From positions 446,105-510,104 of the forward strand of contig NW_008710370.1 in assembly GCF_000327385.1 (NCBI RefSeq): a DNA stretch of 64,000 bases. Reading direction: 5' to 3'. The translations under genes and the position numbers were made by a program. The notes beneath the pieces are model-generated. The model searched no databases and was not told where the DNA came from. It saw nothing but the letters and a program-made list of their open reading frames with translations. The stretch comes from Lottia gigantea (lineage: Eukaryota; Mollusca; Gastropoda; Lottiidae). Positions within the stretch are counted from its first letter, which is position 1. Each line of letters begins with the position of its first letter. Of this stretch, positions 13,501 through 24,585 are shown piece by piece.

Positions 13501-16500
13501 TTCAATACTGATTCATTTGTTCTTAGAATCGTGCAAAATCATTCATAAACAATCTGCAACAATTCATACTTTGTCAATGTCCCTGATGAGTGAGATTTAA
13601 TTAAGATTCTCCACGATTTGAATGTATTTTGAGGCCTATCTATCATTATCACTGGTAGCTGTATGTATTAAGAGGATTAAAACAAACTTGTAATTTCACT
13701 GACCTTTATCCAGAAATCTTCATATAGACCACAAGCTATTATACATCTCTCAAATAATACTACAACTCTTTCATGAGAACCATTAGCTATCTCAAAATCT
13801 AAATATTCTCTCCAATTCTTTAATTGAGATCGTTCTAAAGGTTTAACATGGAAATATGGTCGACGAATCTAAAACCATAAACACAATCCAATAACTTCAT
13901 GAAAGTTAAAATTTAGAAATGAAATTTAGACAGACATCATTCAGTGTACAATAAGGTAAATTTTGACTGGAAACTGATTGTTTCACTTTCCGTATTTATT
14001 CCAGTTTGCTTGCAATGCCCATACATCTAAAGTTCTTCATGTATCTTGCAAATTCTATGCTACCTCCCCACTACATGATCTAACTATTACTTACCGCTTC
14101 TTCAAATGCCCATCTTTTACTGACTTCATTTTCATTTTCTTTATATATAATTTCTCTTAGTAATATAATTTTCTCTTGTATCTTACTAGCTTCTTCTTTA
14201 TCTCCCTGTAATATATTTAAAACACCTTGATAAACAAAATATAACAACATTAGAGTGAAGGATATTTTATTGATGACTATCATAATAGATATAAGTATCT
14301 TTTACCATAGTTACCACAATATCAAGCTATTACTGCCATAGCCACTGCTCTTGTATCACGGAATACAGTGATTTGATTTAATTGTATTGTACTCAAGCGA
14401 ATACAAGCAATGTGCCCAGGACAAAAAAATGAAATGAATCGAATATTACGTCCTACTTTTCTGCACCATGTGGGCTAATGAAGACGGGCAACGATATGAG
14501 GGGTGCAATGAGAGAAATTTTGCCAAGACAGCGGCATTAACCTGCTCTTTTTCAATTTCCAACTGTCAAGTAGCACATGCGGCCTCCGTTTATTGTCCCA
14601 TCCGATCGACTAGACGCTTTTTCCATATCAGCCCCTCTTACCTGCATCACCCTCGACGAAAACACTGTTAAGGTTATGGCTTTGTGTTTACAGGCTTACT
14701 GTTGAGACCTCTGATTGGCCATATTCGCTTCATAAAATCCATTCAAATCGCTGCATTTACAAACTTAAGTGATAACAAGAAAGGTGACTATTTCAGTATA
14801 TAGTATAAGTTGGTAATAGCTTAACATTGTGAAGATGGTAAATAGGTTTTCTAAACTATATATCTGGGAGACTAAGAGCATCAATTGCAACTTGCCAAAT
14901 TTCAATCAGACGTCTTTGTCTATGTTTTTTTTTGCAATTCCACTAAAACTAAGAATCCTATGAAGTAGCTTGTGTAAACACCCTTGGATATTATCAACAG
15001 TGTTGTTATTATACATTATAACTGTTTAGCAACTTATAGCTTGCTCTAAAACAAATGTCAAGTAACTATTTCACATTAAATAAATAAGAACACTATTATG
15101 GATATACTACTCCTTTTTTCAATTTTAATAAATATTAATATTATTATATTGTGCTTCATAAAGATTCCTCTAGTGAATTGAAATGTTGCAGAAATTAAAG
15201 AAAGGAGTAGTATATCCATAATAGTGTTCTTATTTATGTAATATTCTATCTACTTCTAAATGTCATTTAGAGATTATAACTATGGTACATTCAACATACC
15301 AAACTAGACTGTGTATCTTCAACTCCAGGAGGTGCATCAATAGTGGTACCTGGTGGAGCATCTGTAGTAGTTGAAACATCCTCCCCACCCCCATCATCAA
15401 CATGATCATCTTTAGCCTGTCTAACCACTTCTTGTCTCAATCTGAGAAATTCATCAAGCTCTACTGTTTCTTTAGGATGGTGTTTCATTATATGGTTCTT
15501 AAAACTGAAGGGTAAAAATTCTTTGTCAGGCAATTAAGTTGAGTAAGTCGAATTAACTTGCTTCCCTAACAAAATGTGAAAATTGGGGGTGAAAATATCA
15601 GACTCTAATAACCTAGTCCAAGGTCTACCCACTAATAAACCAGGATGCTTGTTGAATCTTGCACAAAGGGTCTATATTTTGTGTCCAGTTCTAGCTAAAT
15701 CACCGAAAGGGGGGCAAATACCATCATAACCAATTTAAAGCAAAGAGCTCCTGCATCTCCCTAAAACATTACCTGTCAAAATGGTGGCTGTAAAGTTGTG
15801 TTGGAATGGTAAATATTTTGTCATATATTCGAGTTACGTTCTTCAGTTTGTTTTTACTGGTCTCCCAGGTAACGTAAGAATCCCATAATTTATCTGATCT
15901 AAATTCAGTACCAGCAGCAGATACAGCTCTTTCATACAATCTAAAATAACAAGTACAAAATATCAGCTATGTGGACCCTTTGAATGGAGCGACAGTGTGG
16001 AAGCAGATGCAACGAAAGGGTGAACAAGTGGTTGCCTAGCAAGATACGCCCACTTTCCTGATACATTTTCAGTATATCAAGGGCAGTCTCCTATCTGTGT
16101 CAAATCATACCAAAAATCTAATTTGTGCAAGATATTGTTGATTTAAACAAACACATATTATTGAATAAAATTCTGAAATAAACTGTCACCTCTATAGCCA
16201 ACAAATTTTGATGAGTTTTAACTAAGTCATGGGCAATAACTCAAATTCCGTTGATCGAAAAATTGTCAAATTCAATCTTGACTAAGATCTCATCATCATA
16301 AATGATCAAACCAAATTTCATTTTAATAGGATGAAAACTGTACTCTCTATTGTGTTCACAAACAAATTTTGACGCGTTTTTAATAAATCATGGGCAATAA
16401 CTCAAAAACCGTTCATTGAAAGATAGCCAACTTCAGACTTGACCAAGATCTCATCATTATAAATATTCACACAAAATTTCATTAAAATTGGATGAAAACT

Positions 16501-19135
16501 GTAGTCTCTATTGTGTTCACAAACAAATTGTGACGCGTTTTGGCTGAGTCAAGGGCAAATACTCAAAAACCGTTCATCAAAAAATTGTGATTGACGAACT
16601 TGTCCAAGATCTCATCAATATAAATGATCACACCAAATTTCATTCAAAGCAGATGAAAACTTTTGTCTCTATCGCGTTCACAAGCCAATTGTGGACACAC
16701 AGACGGCCGGACCGACGGACATGGGTGACGACAATATATGTCCACATAATGTGGGCGTATAAAAACCGTTGATCGAAAGACCATCAAATTTGAACTTGTC
16801 CAAGATCTCATCATTATAAATATTCACACCAAATTTTATTTAAATTGGATGAAAACTGTAGTCTCTATTGTGTTCACAACCAAATTTTGATGCGTTTTCA
16901 TACGTCAAGGGCAATAACTCAAAAACTGTTCATCGAAAGATCATCAAATTCGAACTTGTCCAAGATCTCATGAATATAAATGATCATACCGAATTTCATT
17001 CAAATCAGATAAAAACTGTTGTCTCTATTGTGTTCACAAGCCAATTGTGGACAGACGGACCGGCGGACAATGTACGACCACATTATAATGTGGGCGTATA
17101 AAAAGCAGCCAAAAAACAATTAAAAGCTTTTCTGAAGAACAAGGGTCAAAACTGAAAATAATCATTTCCGTTTTTTGAAATTTTGTTAGTCTTCTCATTT
17201 GAGATTTAACACACCCTTTCTTCAAAATTTCTTCTAAATTTATTAAAATGATGCTGAAAATTTCATGGCAGCCTAAATTGTGATATATTAATACTTAATA
17301 TCATGATATCAACTTGAACCAATATCGCCCAGACCTAATTAATCCACATCTAAATGTGAGCATAAATCAAAATTACAAATTAATAACTGAACCTTACAAT
17401 CTAATATAATCTTCTGATTCAGGTTGAGTACCATATTCCATTATATAGAAATTAATATAATGTAACCATAGATCTATAGATAGAGGTATTCCAACAACAC
17501 CACGCTCATAAATCTGCAAAACAAAATACAGGCCAAGGTTTAATTAAACCATTATCATTTAAATATATTGTGAATTAAAATCCGCAAACGATCATTTCAG
17601 CACGTGAGAAATATACATGATTTTACCGTCCCACATACAGTTCCACCACAATAGAGAATCAATAAGACTTTGAGGCTCAGCTAACACAGCTCTCTTCCAA
17701 TACATAAAGACAGAGTCCAATGGAAACAAAATAAATTCCTGAAAAGACAAAGTGCATGTTTCCACAATCACATTAATTGTACTGGATAACGTAGACTAAT
17801 ATCTAAGGGGGCACTCGATTGGTGAGTTCTGCACATTCAGGATTTATTGAATTCACAAGTTGGAACTGGGTTCAGAATGTGTAAACAGAATCTAAATTCA
17901 AGAGGCCAAAATTGAAGGAAACTCACCCATCGAGTGCAACCCAAGATTCCTTCAAAATAGTGTTTGTGGAATTTCTCTATTTCTTTTCGAAATTTTATAA
18001 AAAAAAATGCTCACTGTCATTCTAGCAAATTATCATTCAAACCACAGGCATCAAATTTATCAAAAAATATGATGATGATGTTGAACTGCCAAACAGTCCA
18101 TGTCAAGAATATAGAAACTTTTTACCTCTCTAGCTCGTTCTACATTATTATGTTGTTTTTCTAAATCACTGTATTTCTTCCAATAGCCATAACAATAAGG
18201 ATAATGTTTAAAGAAAGCATCATAAGCTTCTCTTGCCCACTCAATGTTACCCTAAAACAAATGATACATTTATAGGAATTTAGCTGTATAAATATGTCGC
18301 TGGTATTACTCTGCTCCAATGTGTTGCCATATAAAGACCTTTTTCAAACTAAATTTGCTACAATATCAAGACATACATTTGTCACTTAATTTTTGAATAA
18401 TGGTCAGAAACTAAATTGGTTTATTTTACAAAACAAATAATTTGTTGTCTTTGGTAGCGAAATGTGTCAAAATGACCAGTGCAAAGATGACCAACAAGGT
18501 CAAAATAAGAAAGCAAGTAGAGAAATATGAGCAAGAAGGTGATTAATTGACACTAAAATAAGAGAACAGGCAAAATAAAACCGAAATGACAAAGCAGGTG
18601 GCAAATGCCTTCTTACCACTTTACCTACCTCTTGTTCAACATATTGTAATAAATATGTCCAGCCAGTAAAATCTGTAGGATTATCATTAACAGCTTTCCA
18701 ATACTTATCTAATTCTGTCTCCACTTTGTCTTCTTTCTTTTCTTCAATCACTTCTTTACCTTCTTCAGCCACTTCTTTACCTTCTTCACCCAACTTGTCA
18801 TCTGCCTCAGTCATTTTGTTAGCTTCTGAAGATACATTGTCAGCTTCTGAAGACACTTTGTTAGCTTCTAAAGTCACATTGTTGGCTTCTTTAGCTTTTC
18901 CAGAAACATTGTTGGCTTTCTCAGTCACTTTGTTAGCCCCTGAAGTAACTTTAGATTCCTCAGCCACTTCTTTAGGCTCCTCAACTCTATTGTAAACTTC
19001 CTTTGATCCATCTGAGTCATTTGATTTAACTGTTATAACTTCTGTCAGATCATCCAATTTGTCTTCTCCTGCATTTGTGGTATTCATCTCTTCCATTTTG
19101 TTTACTTTCTTTTCTGTTGTTTCCAATTGATCCAT
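7528..19135 (-). CDS. PRPF39: Pre-mRNA-processing factor 39 (HAT-repeat U1 snRNP protein)
   Basis: Fourteen coding exons in transcription order: 18629-19135, 18126-18251, 17398-17513, 15773-15940, 15300-15504, 14095-14205, 13704-13868, 12697-12823, 10972-11180, 10207-10266, 9855-10036, 9248-9331, 8498-8633, 7528-7602. Phases match throughout and total 756 residues against 669 in human. Diagnostic matches include [67 protein letters not shown] and [19 protein letters not shown], and the C-terminus is Tyr-rich. HAT helical repeats fill the body. The family helps U1 snRNP select 5' splice sites (yeast Prp39/Prp42). The extra length is an acidic N-terminal region with degenerate EANNVS-like repeats before the first HAT. 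An acceptor-like CCAG lies just upstream of the start codon at about 19149, so a non-coding 5' exon is likely. Confidence 0.97.
7649..7801. repeat. 153-bp MITE with ~38-bp inverted ends
   Basis: The left end AGGATTGAATGTAGAT to TTCATTGGTTGA is an inverted copy of the right end TCAACCAATGAACACAG to ATTCAATCCT, with a few mismatches. It lies in the last PRPF39 intron, about 45 bases from the acceptor of the final exon. Confidence 0.75.
7862..8037. repeat. Palindromic MITE, middle deleted
   Basis: Same family as 5620-5896. GTGTATCAGGGACACTGATA and its inverted partner near 7990 are present, but the central part found in other copies is missing. The right end is CAATCCCTTTAA. Confidence 0.75.
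8900..8995 (+). repeat. tRNA-like SINE head, second family
   Basis: ATAGCTTGGTGGTGAGTTGG resembles an A box and GGGTTTGAATCC a B box about 45 bases on. A weaker relative at 37385-37460 shares TGGATTTTCATCTG and GGGTTCAAATTC. It lies in a PRPF39 intron. Confidence 0.5.
9015..9241 (+). repeat. Interspersed repeat ending GTGGGCGT, next to a splice donor
   Basis: It matches the family at 11855, 12180, 29441 and 42058: the words AGAGAGTAATAGCATATTC, AGCTCAAATTCGAACTTGAT and the end hairpin CGTCCACAT/ATGTGGGCG. The left end is truncated. The right end stops about seven bases from the PRPF39 exon at 9248. Confidence 0.75.
10310..10905 (+). repeat. Interspersed repeat with internal ~165-bp subrepeats
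   Basis: It shares CACTTTCCTGATACATTTTC, ATCAAATCATACCAAAAATC and repeated TCTCTATTGTGTTCACAA with 16010-17105 and 27858-28275. It carries about two internal units with the word CAAATTTCATTTAAATAGGA. It lies in the PRPF39 intron between the exons at 10207 and 10972. Confidence 0.7.
11240..11510 (+). repeat. Unclassified interspersed repeat, copy 1
   Basis: It shares CGTGCTTCCACAACAAGATT, CCAATCAGATTCATTA and GTGGAAAACGACC with the repeat at 34568-34790. An inverted relative lies at 12893-13165. No tRNA head or coding potential is visible. Confidence 0.6.
11855..12070 (+). repeat. TATACGCCCAC-family repeat, 3' truncated
   Basis: It begins AAAGATAGTTGACAACAGCC followed by ATATACTCCCACCACGGCAT, matching 29441 and the inverted copy ending at 42325. 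It is truncated before the GTGGGCGTATA end. Confidence 0.7.
12180..12483 (+). repeat. TATACGCCCAC-family repeat, 5' truncated
   Basis: Internal words AGAGAGTAATAGCATATTC and GGTCGAAAATAGCTCAAATT are present. The right end is the hairpin TACGTCCACAT/ATGTGGGTGTATA. It lies in the PRPF39 intron between the exons at 10972 and 12697, with the copy at 11855. Confidence 0.7.
12893..13165 (-). repeat. Unclassified interspersed repeat, copy 2
   Basis: Inverted relative of 11240-11510: GAGGAGACAAAAATCTCC, GAATCTGATGGATGA and AAAGCGATAATCTC are complements of words in that copy. It lies in the PRPF39 intron between the exons at 12697 and 13704. Confidence 0.55.
14300..14835. repeat. Foldback MITE split by a SINE
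   Basis: The left arm (CCACAATATCAAGCTATTAC, GCCACTGCTCTTGTATCACG) lies at about 14300-14403. The right arm (GATAACAAGAAAGGTGACTA, TAACATTGTGAAGA) lies at about 14695-14835. In the related copy at 62591-62872 these arms are close together. Here a SINE occupies the middle. It lies in the PRPF39 intron between the exons at 14095 and 15300. Confidence 0.75.
14404..14694 (-). repeat. SINE inserted in a foldback MITE
   Basis: Read on the minus strand it matches the body and tail of the SINE at 22158-22505: GGACAATAAAC, CAGTTGGAAATTGAAAAAGA, TGGCAAAATTTCTCTCATTG and GTCTTCATTAGC. The tRNA-like head is missing or strongly diverged. Confidence 0.75.
15081..15236. repeat. 156-bp hairpin with perfect 36-bp arms
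   Basis: Positions 15081-15116 (TAAATAAGAACACTATTATG onward) are the exact reverse complement of 15201-15236, around an 84-base AT-rich loop. It lies in a PRPF39 intron about 65 bases from the exon at 15300. Most likely a young MITE; no coding content. Confidence 0.85.
16010..17105 (+). repeat. Long interspersed repeat with ~165-bp internal subrepeats
   Basis: About five degenerate internal units carry GGGCAATAACTCAAAAACCG, CCAAGATCTCATCA, CACCAAATTTCATT and TCTCTATTGTGTTCACAA. Two end hairpins are seen, GTCCACATAATGTGGGCGTA at about 16740-16760 and CCACATTATAATGTGGGCGT near 17080-17100. This looks like a duplication or tandem insertion. It fills most of the PRPF39 intron between the exons at 15773 and 17398. 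Confidence 0.75.
17627..17738 (-). other. Candidate alternative exon in PRPF39 intron
   Basis: On the minus strand this 112-base segment follows CTTTTCAG and precedes GTAAAATC. It is open in the frame reading [18 protein letters not shown] and onward. It lies between PRPF39 exons that join cleanly without it, and its length is not a multiple of three. If included it would shift the frame. It has no counterpart in the human protein as I recall it. It could be a frame-shifting cassette exon or chance. Confidence 0.3.
17806..17942. repeat. 137-bp MITE with ~23-bp inverted ends
   Basis: The left end GGGGGCACTCGATTGGTGAG is inverted at the right end as CTCACCCATCGAGTGCAACC, with small differences. 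The same terminal sequence starts at 63969 at the window edge. Confidence 0.8.
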
Positions 19136-20339
19136 TGTGTTCCTTCTGGAAAAAAAATAAAGATGAAGTTGATCTCACTCTCATAAATTATCAAAAAAAG
19201 TAACCCAGCCCAAAAGTATCTAAGTACACATAATTAGCCACTGAATAATATATTGACTGTCATTAATTAGCTTCAGTAATTAAGGTTTTTATCCAGCTAG
19301 CTTGACTCAAATAATCATATAACAATAAATATTTATTCTTTCCAAAAAGCTACAGTTTTCCATATATTGTAAAGATGAATATGATTGGTGTTAATCTGTC
19401 AATGTTGTGTTTTAGATGTCAATTGGAGTATGCTCAGTAGTATGCTAGTGAGGTAGGCAAGCATTGATGTAAATCCCTGTCAACTTTCAGAACACATCTG
19501 GCTGACCTGTCAATATGCATCCAGCTTATCAGTTTTCTGTATCATTTCAGAATGTGAATTTCGTGCTACTGATCAAAAATGTACCATGGCAGCATTCACT
19601 TATATTGAGCTCGAAAAGTGATTATTTGTAAACATGATTTTACATAAAGGAAATTTTCAGTCTGAAAGTAAGTCATTTTCATGTGACTTTTCAGGGAGGA
19701 AATTGTGTCTTCTTCAAATGTAAAGGCACTGAACCTTATATTTCTATGGGCCCGATGACACTCTATGACAAATGGCATATTAGACTACACTTAAGCAACC
19801 TTACAGTTGAAAGGTCTATTTACATTGAGAACAAAATCAATTCAAAGATCAATGTAGTCAGACTTGACATTCATGTCATTAATACAATTAAAGGTAGTTT
19901 TAAACGAAAACTGATCTGTATACCTGTATTTATTGTGTTAAGAGAATATATAATTATTTTTATTCAATTCACACATTCAATATATTCGTTCATGGAGGCT
20001 GCCATATTTGTTTTGCATCAGAAATGTAATGTACCCAATTATAAATTTCAAATTTAAATTTGAAACTCAATTTTCAAATAAAAAATTACTTTGATCAGCC
20101 AGCATAAAGTCTACAAACAGTCGAATTCAACTATCATTATTTAGAAAATTTTGATTGCGTTAAGTATTTGTGAATTTTGACGACTAGTTACGTATTTGCC
20201 AATCAATTTGCATTCTGGTATATGTTGTTATCCTGTGATTTCCGGTTGAACAAACCGTCATGAGAAAATGATATTTAATATTAAACTATACTGCGATTTA
20301 TAAATAGTCATATGAACAAAACCATGAACAGTCGTTAAG
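19136..20339. other. Intergenic/divergent promoter region between PRPF39 and TMEM179
   Basis: PRPF39 (minus) and TMEM179 (plus) are head to head here, about 1.2 kb between start codons. A non-coding first exon of PRPF39 is expected because an acceptor precedes its start codon. A 124-residue plus-strand open frame at 19683-20057 has no recognised domain and is probably chance. A shared bidirectional promoter is possible but is inference. Confidence 0.4.
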
Positions 20340-22856
20340 ATGGCAGTTGGAAACGTAGTCGTCTTGTCACAAGTCATCTGTTATGTCCTTTCATTTGCAG
20401 TTTCATTCTTTGTGTTCATTCCAGTCAGCATAAATAATGGTGAATTCAAGGGACATTGTCTCTTGCATGCTACAGGGACATGGAAACAAATAAAAGAATC
20501 TGCCTTGACAGAACTTACAGACCTTCATTGGGGCCCATCAAGTGCCTGTAACTTTACAGTATTTATTGGAATTGCTGTTATGATTGTGTCTCTATTTTAT
20601 ATTATTTGGGAATCACGCTATCTAATAAGAGGAACAGATAGGTATGATAATTGATAAAATTTGAAATCATGACTAGTCATTAAGGTCATCAGTTGCCTTT
20701 CCCCTAACCTAAAAAATAGAAACATCAAAACTATTCAAGCCTCCTTTGAAAGATAAGCTTATACATTTCTGTGAGTTCCCCTTGGCCTTGACTATGCTGT
20801 GGCCCTTCACCTTATGATATGAAAACGCTTTCGATAACCATTGGACACTATATCATTTAGATGATGTACATGTACATTAAGAGTTTTGCTCAGGATTCTA
20901 CAATTGCAAGAATTTAGTCTGCAAGAATTTCATCTTTTCAAGGCAACAGATTCACCATGTCAATGTCAGTTTTATGTGTATTATAGTCTTAATCTTAATT
21001 ATTATCATATAATTCTCTTTAAGTTCCTGGTTAGATGCATTTACTACAGCAGTTGTGAGTGTTTTAGTTGCTATTTGTATATTTTCTACTGGTATAACTG
21101 TTAGTGGTGGCTTCTCCGATTGGTGTTCCTTGATTACAAATAAACTTTCAGGAATTGATAGGTAAGTCAGATTCATTGGTGTTGTTAAACCAGAAATCAG
21201 GGATATCAGTACTTACATACATAAGGTTCCAGATATAAAGCATGTCGCTCAAATCTATAAACGAAATGCTATATATAGCTAATATTTACATTTCAACTAT
21301 TACTCACTTCCGAAAATTTTGTGGACGAGATGACATGTAGATGAGTTGATTGGTATTCTGTGAGATAGTTACGCAAACTGGCGTTTATTTTTCGTCTAGT
21401 TTGTCACATGATACTATGACGTCATCAAAGCACAACAATGACGCAATCTAAAATTTGTTGCAAATTCATGGAACCGATCATATAAAAAAGTGAAAATTGT
21501 GTTAATAAAAGTATCTGAATTTAAATATAAGAATTAAACGTTGGTCTCACTAGCATTATTGGTGTGTAATGACTTCTTCACATCATCAACTGCATTTACA
21601 CACCAATAAAGCTAGTGAGAATATTACATTAAATATTTTGTGAAGTTCGTGAATTTTTACATAATTTTTCTGGCATAGGCATAAAAAAAAGTAACATGCA
21701 TATTTTTTTAAATTAGGTGAAGTGAGCTTGTACACACATGGTTCACATGCTTGTGTGATAGTTGTTATGGTAATTGGTAGTTGCAGTGATGCAATGGAAC
21801 ATTATGCATTGCTCACAAAACTACTTTTTAGATGAATTTTCATGATGGCCAAGCACTAACTGAATATAATATAGAACGAGATGATTAAAACTTGATTATT
21901 GTTAGAATTCTATTAAACTGATAAAATTATATACTGTATATTTTTTCTATATTTTAGATGTGAAAATGGGGGAGATATAACCTTTGATGTAGATCTTCAA
22001 TTAAATACTGCTAATTATTTTATGGAGTATCAAGTTGCTCAGGTACTGTCAATTTTATAGTCAACTATATTGGTAATCTCTTCTGATGTCAGGTCAGAGA
22101 TTTTATTTATGGATTCTGACATTTAAATAGTAATTTTCTATACTTTATTGAGGGAGCTCCAGTGGCTCAGGGAATTAGACGCATGCTTGCCATGCTGAAG
22201 GTCCAGGGTTCAATCCCGGCATAGTTCGAGATAATACCTTCAGATTTTTCAACCCAGTTTCCCTTGTCAGTAAGAAGGGCTGACATGGAGAAAGCGTCTA
22301 GTCGTTCGGATTGGACAATAAACTGAGGCCCTGTGTGCTACAGGCTGTGCACATTAAAGATCCCAAGACAGTTGGAAATCGAAAAAGAGTAGGCTAATGC
22401 TGTTGTCCTGGCAAAATTTCAATCATTGCACCCTGCATAGCGTTGCCTGTCTTCATTAGCTGTAACGGTGCAGAAAAGAAGGACGTAAAACTCCATTCAT
22501 TTAATTTTTGTACTTTATTGGATTAATGAATATAGACAGTGACATTTAGCATTAGTTTATTTGACTATGCACTCAGCATAAACACTTTATACTCTTGTAA
22601 GAACAAATCATTTATTTTGTCAATTTACTTATTCAAAATTTTGTCACATTGTAATCTGTATTTCTTTTAATATTTTATCTTTCAGTTTGGGTTGTGGAGT
22701 TTATGGATGTGTTGGGTAGCTTTATCTTTTTTATCAATAATAAAACTATATAGATATCATAAACAAGAGACCTTTTTAAACAGTGTCAGTCAACAAAGAG
22801 ATAAACTGCTAAGAAGAGTGGGACATCAAGGTTCTTATGAAAGTGTGAATTCTTAA
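20340..22856 (+). CDS. TMEM179: Transmembrane protein 179
   Basis: Four exons, 20340-20641, 21024-21161, 21958-22042 and 22686-22856, give 231 residues against 233 in human TMEM179. Conserved stretches include FKGHCLLHATGTW (human FRGRCLLFTEGMW), WGPSSACNFTVF (human WGPPAACRFSLL), GFSDWCSLIT (human GFTMWCDTIT) and the fourth-exon start FGLWSLWMCWVALSFL (human FGLWASWLAWLAI). Four hydrophobic segments are visible at roughly residues 8-30, 75-98, 108-132 and 176-194. The start is the first ATG of the open frame. Function is not established; the family is a neuronal multipass membrane protein in vertebrates. TMEM179B is a poorer match. AATAAA lies at 23009-23014. Confidence 0.9.
21546..21619. 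repeat. 74-base hairpin in TMEM179 intron 2
   Basis: CTCACTAGCATTATTGGTGT pairs with ACACCAATAAAGCTAGTGAG around a short loop. The size suits either a tiny MITE remnant or a structured RNA. Nothing decides between them. Confidence 0.5.
22158..22505 (+). repeat. tRNA-derived SINE, best copy in window
   Basis: The head GTGGCTCAGGGAATTAGACG is A-box-like and GGTCCAGGGTTCAATCCC is a B box about 40 bases on. The body has AAGCGTCTAGTCGTTCGGAT, GACAGTTGGAAATCG and GGCAAAATTTCAATCATTGC, and the tail GTCTTCATTAGCTG. Body and tail recur at 14404-14694 (minus), 30095-30215 and 56640-56840. It lies in TMEM179 intron 3. Confidence 0.85.
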
Positions 22857-23008
22857 AACTTTTCTCGTGGATTACACTAATTCTATATCAAAGGACATTT
22901 CTAAGAAAGGATTGTTCACCAAATCAACCTATGAACTTTTTTGTTCAGTAAAACAAATTTGGGATTTCTATTATACTCATTTACTAAAGTTATATTGAAA
23001 GTGATTGA

Positions 23009-23014
23009 AATAAA
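23009..23014 (+). terminator. Poly(A) signal AATAAA for TMEM179
   Basis: Canonical hexamer about 155 bases after the TMEM179 stop codon. Confidence 0.55.
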
Positions 23015-24078
23015 AGAGGTGTATTCAAAAAATTAGATTGTGTTCTTGTGAAATGCTTTATTAAACTGTTGTCTTTCAAGTACTTACTATATATATATAT
23101 ACTTTGTTTCAATATGGTGTAAAAAAAAAAAGTACCGTAGTATGTAAAAGGTCAATGTGAATCTACAAGACTTTTTCGAAGTCAGCATACCAAAAATCAT
23201 GTAAATGTTTTTGTCAGGCCCAGAGAAGCAGAAGGTCCTTATCATCAGAATGGAATTCTGTGCAAACGGGATTCAGCAAAGATCAACCTTTTTAACAATG
23301 ATCCTTTGTCCTATATGTTATGATGAGTAATCTGTTAAGATGCTTTATGAAAGATGTGTAGGAAGCACAAAGGCTGTTACAAGTTTTAGCAAAATGAAAC
23401 TTTTACTTTATCTCATATACATTGCATGGTTTAAAAATATCACGAACCCTTTAGTCATAGACAGTTATTGATAACACATAAGCTGAAATGATAGAGAAAA
23501 TGTGATAGTGAGCTCAGGTCAAACTTACAACTGAGATATCTTAAAACAACTGCTACTTGGAACTGTGTTGACATCTGGTAGAATATGATTTTCCAATGGC
23601 AAAAGTGGTTCATGCATCTAATTTTAGCAGTTACGTTTTGAAATTCCAGAGGTAGGCATAGCCTGTATAAAATATATTTTGTTAATTTTATATTTATTGA
23701 TATCTTATCATTATGTATGATCAATCTTTATCTATTTCGATGTTTAGACATGCATGGATAAAGTTTAGTAATTTAGTATTTAATACTAGTATCATTTATG
23801 CAGGTAATGACCTTTGGGGTTTAAACAAAATATAATAGATAAATTTTGATCCTTTACCATGTTTAAGAATATGCATCCTTTTATATTGTTTTTTTTTTTT
23901 CAAACTCACCACTATAAAGTCATAAAAGTTATAAATTACTTCTAGATTTTATTTTTCCTAATACATGTTCATCTGGCTAATAGTCTTGTCAAATTTCATG
24001 TGAAAATATCACACATTTACTCAAGTCATGTCCATTGTCAGTGTGCATATCGGAGGAGCTAACATGGCAAGGGCACCT

Positions 24079-24188
24079 GGCCACCATATCCTCGAAACGA
24101 TCTTAGCTCAAGGATGTCCTAGGGTCTTAACTTCTAATACTGTTTCTAGGCTATCTTGACGCTAAGATCGTTTGGGGAATACGTGGCC
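24079..24188. repeat. 110-bp inverted-repeat element
   Basis: GGCCACCATATCCTCGAAAC with GATCTTAGC is inverted at the right end as GCTAAGATCGTTTGGGGAAT with ACGTGGCC, with some mismatches. No coding content. Confidence 0.65.
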
Positions 24189-24585
24189 TGGTCTTTGTGA
24201 TAGGATAATACACCGATGTGCTACAGACTGCTAAAAGACTACCACATAGAGACATTGAGAAAAAAAAATCAAATTCAGCTATTATTTGGTAGCTCTGGTC
24301 CTTTTCGGTATTGAAAGCTGAATTTAAATGCAAATCTGAATGCTTCATTTCACATTTTATTTCTGCGGGCGAGTTCACTTCCCATCCATGATCTTACGAA
24401 ATGGTTTGCATCTCATGCTCTAGGCCATTTATATTCAACCAATCAAATGCGCACTTTTAGAAGTTTTAGTCAAGGGTAAAAATATGCCTGTATCCCGTGT
24501 CCAGCACAGACGTTGCGGGAATAAATCTGTTGAATGGATTTGATTTCTTGACAATATGTTAAAATATACCATACTTTGTACTTAC

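Noticed and set aside
19683-20057. 124-residue plus-strand frame upstream of TMEM179
   Set aside because: No domain, no splice-site support and no recognisable composition; AT-rich chance frame most likely.
22158-22225. tRNA gene suggested by A and B boxes
   Set aside because: The arms do not form a proper cloverleaf and the sequence continues into a SINE body found elsewhere.
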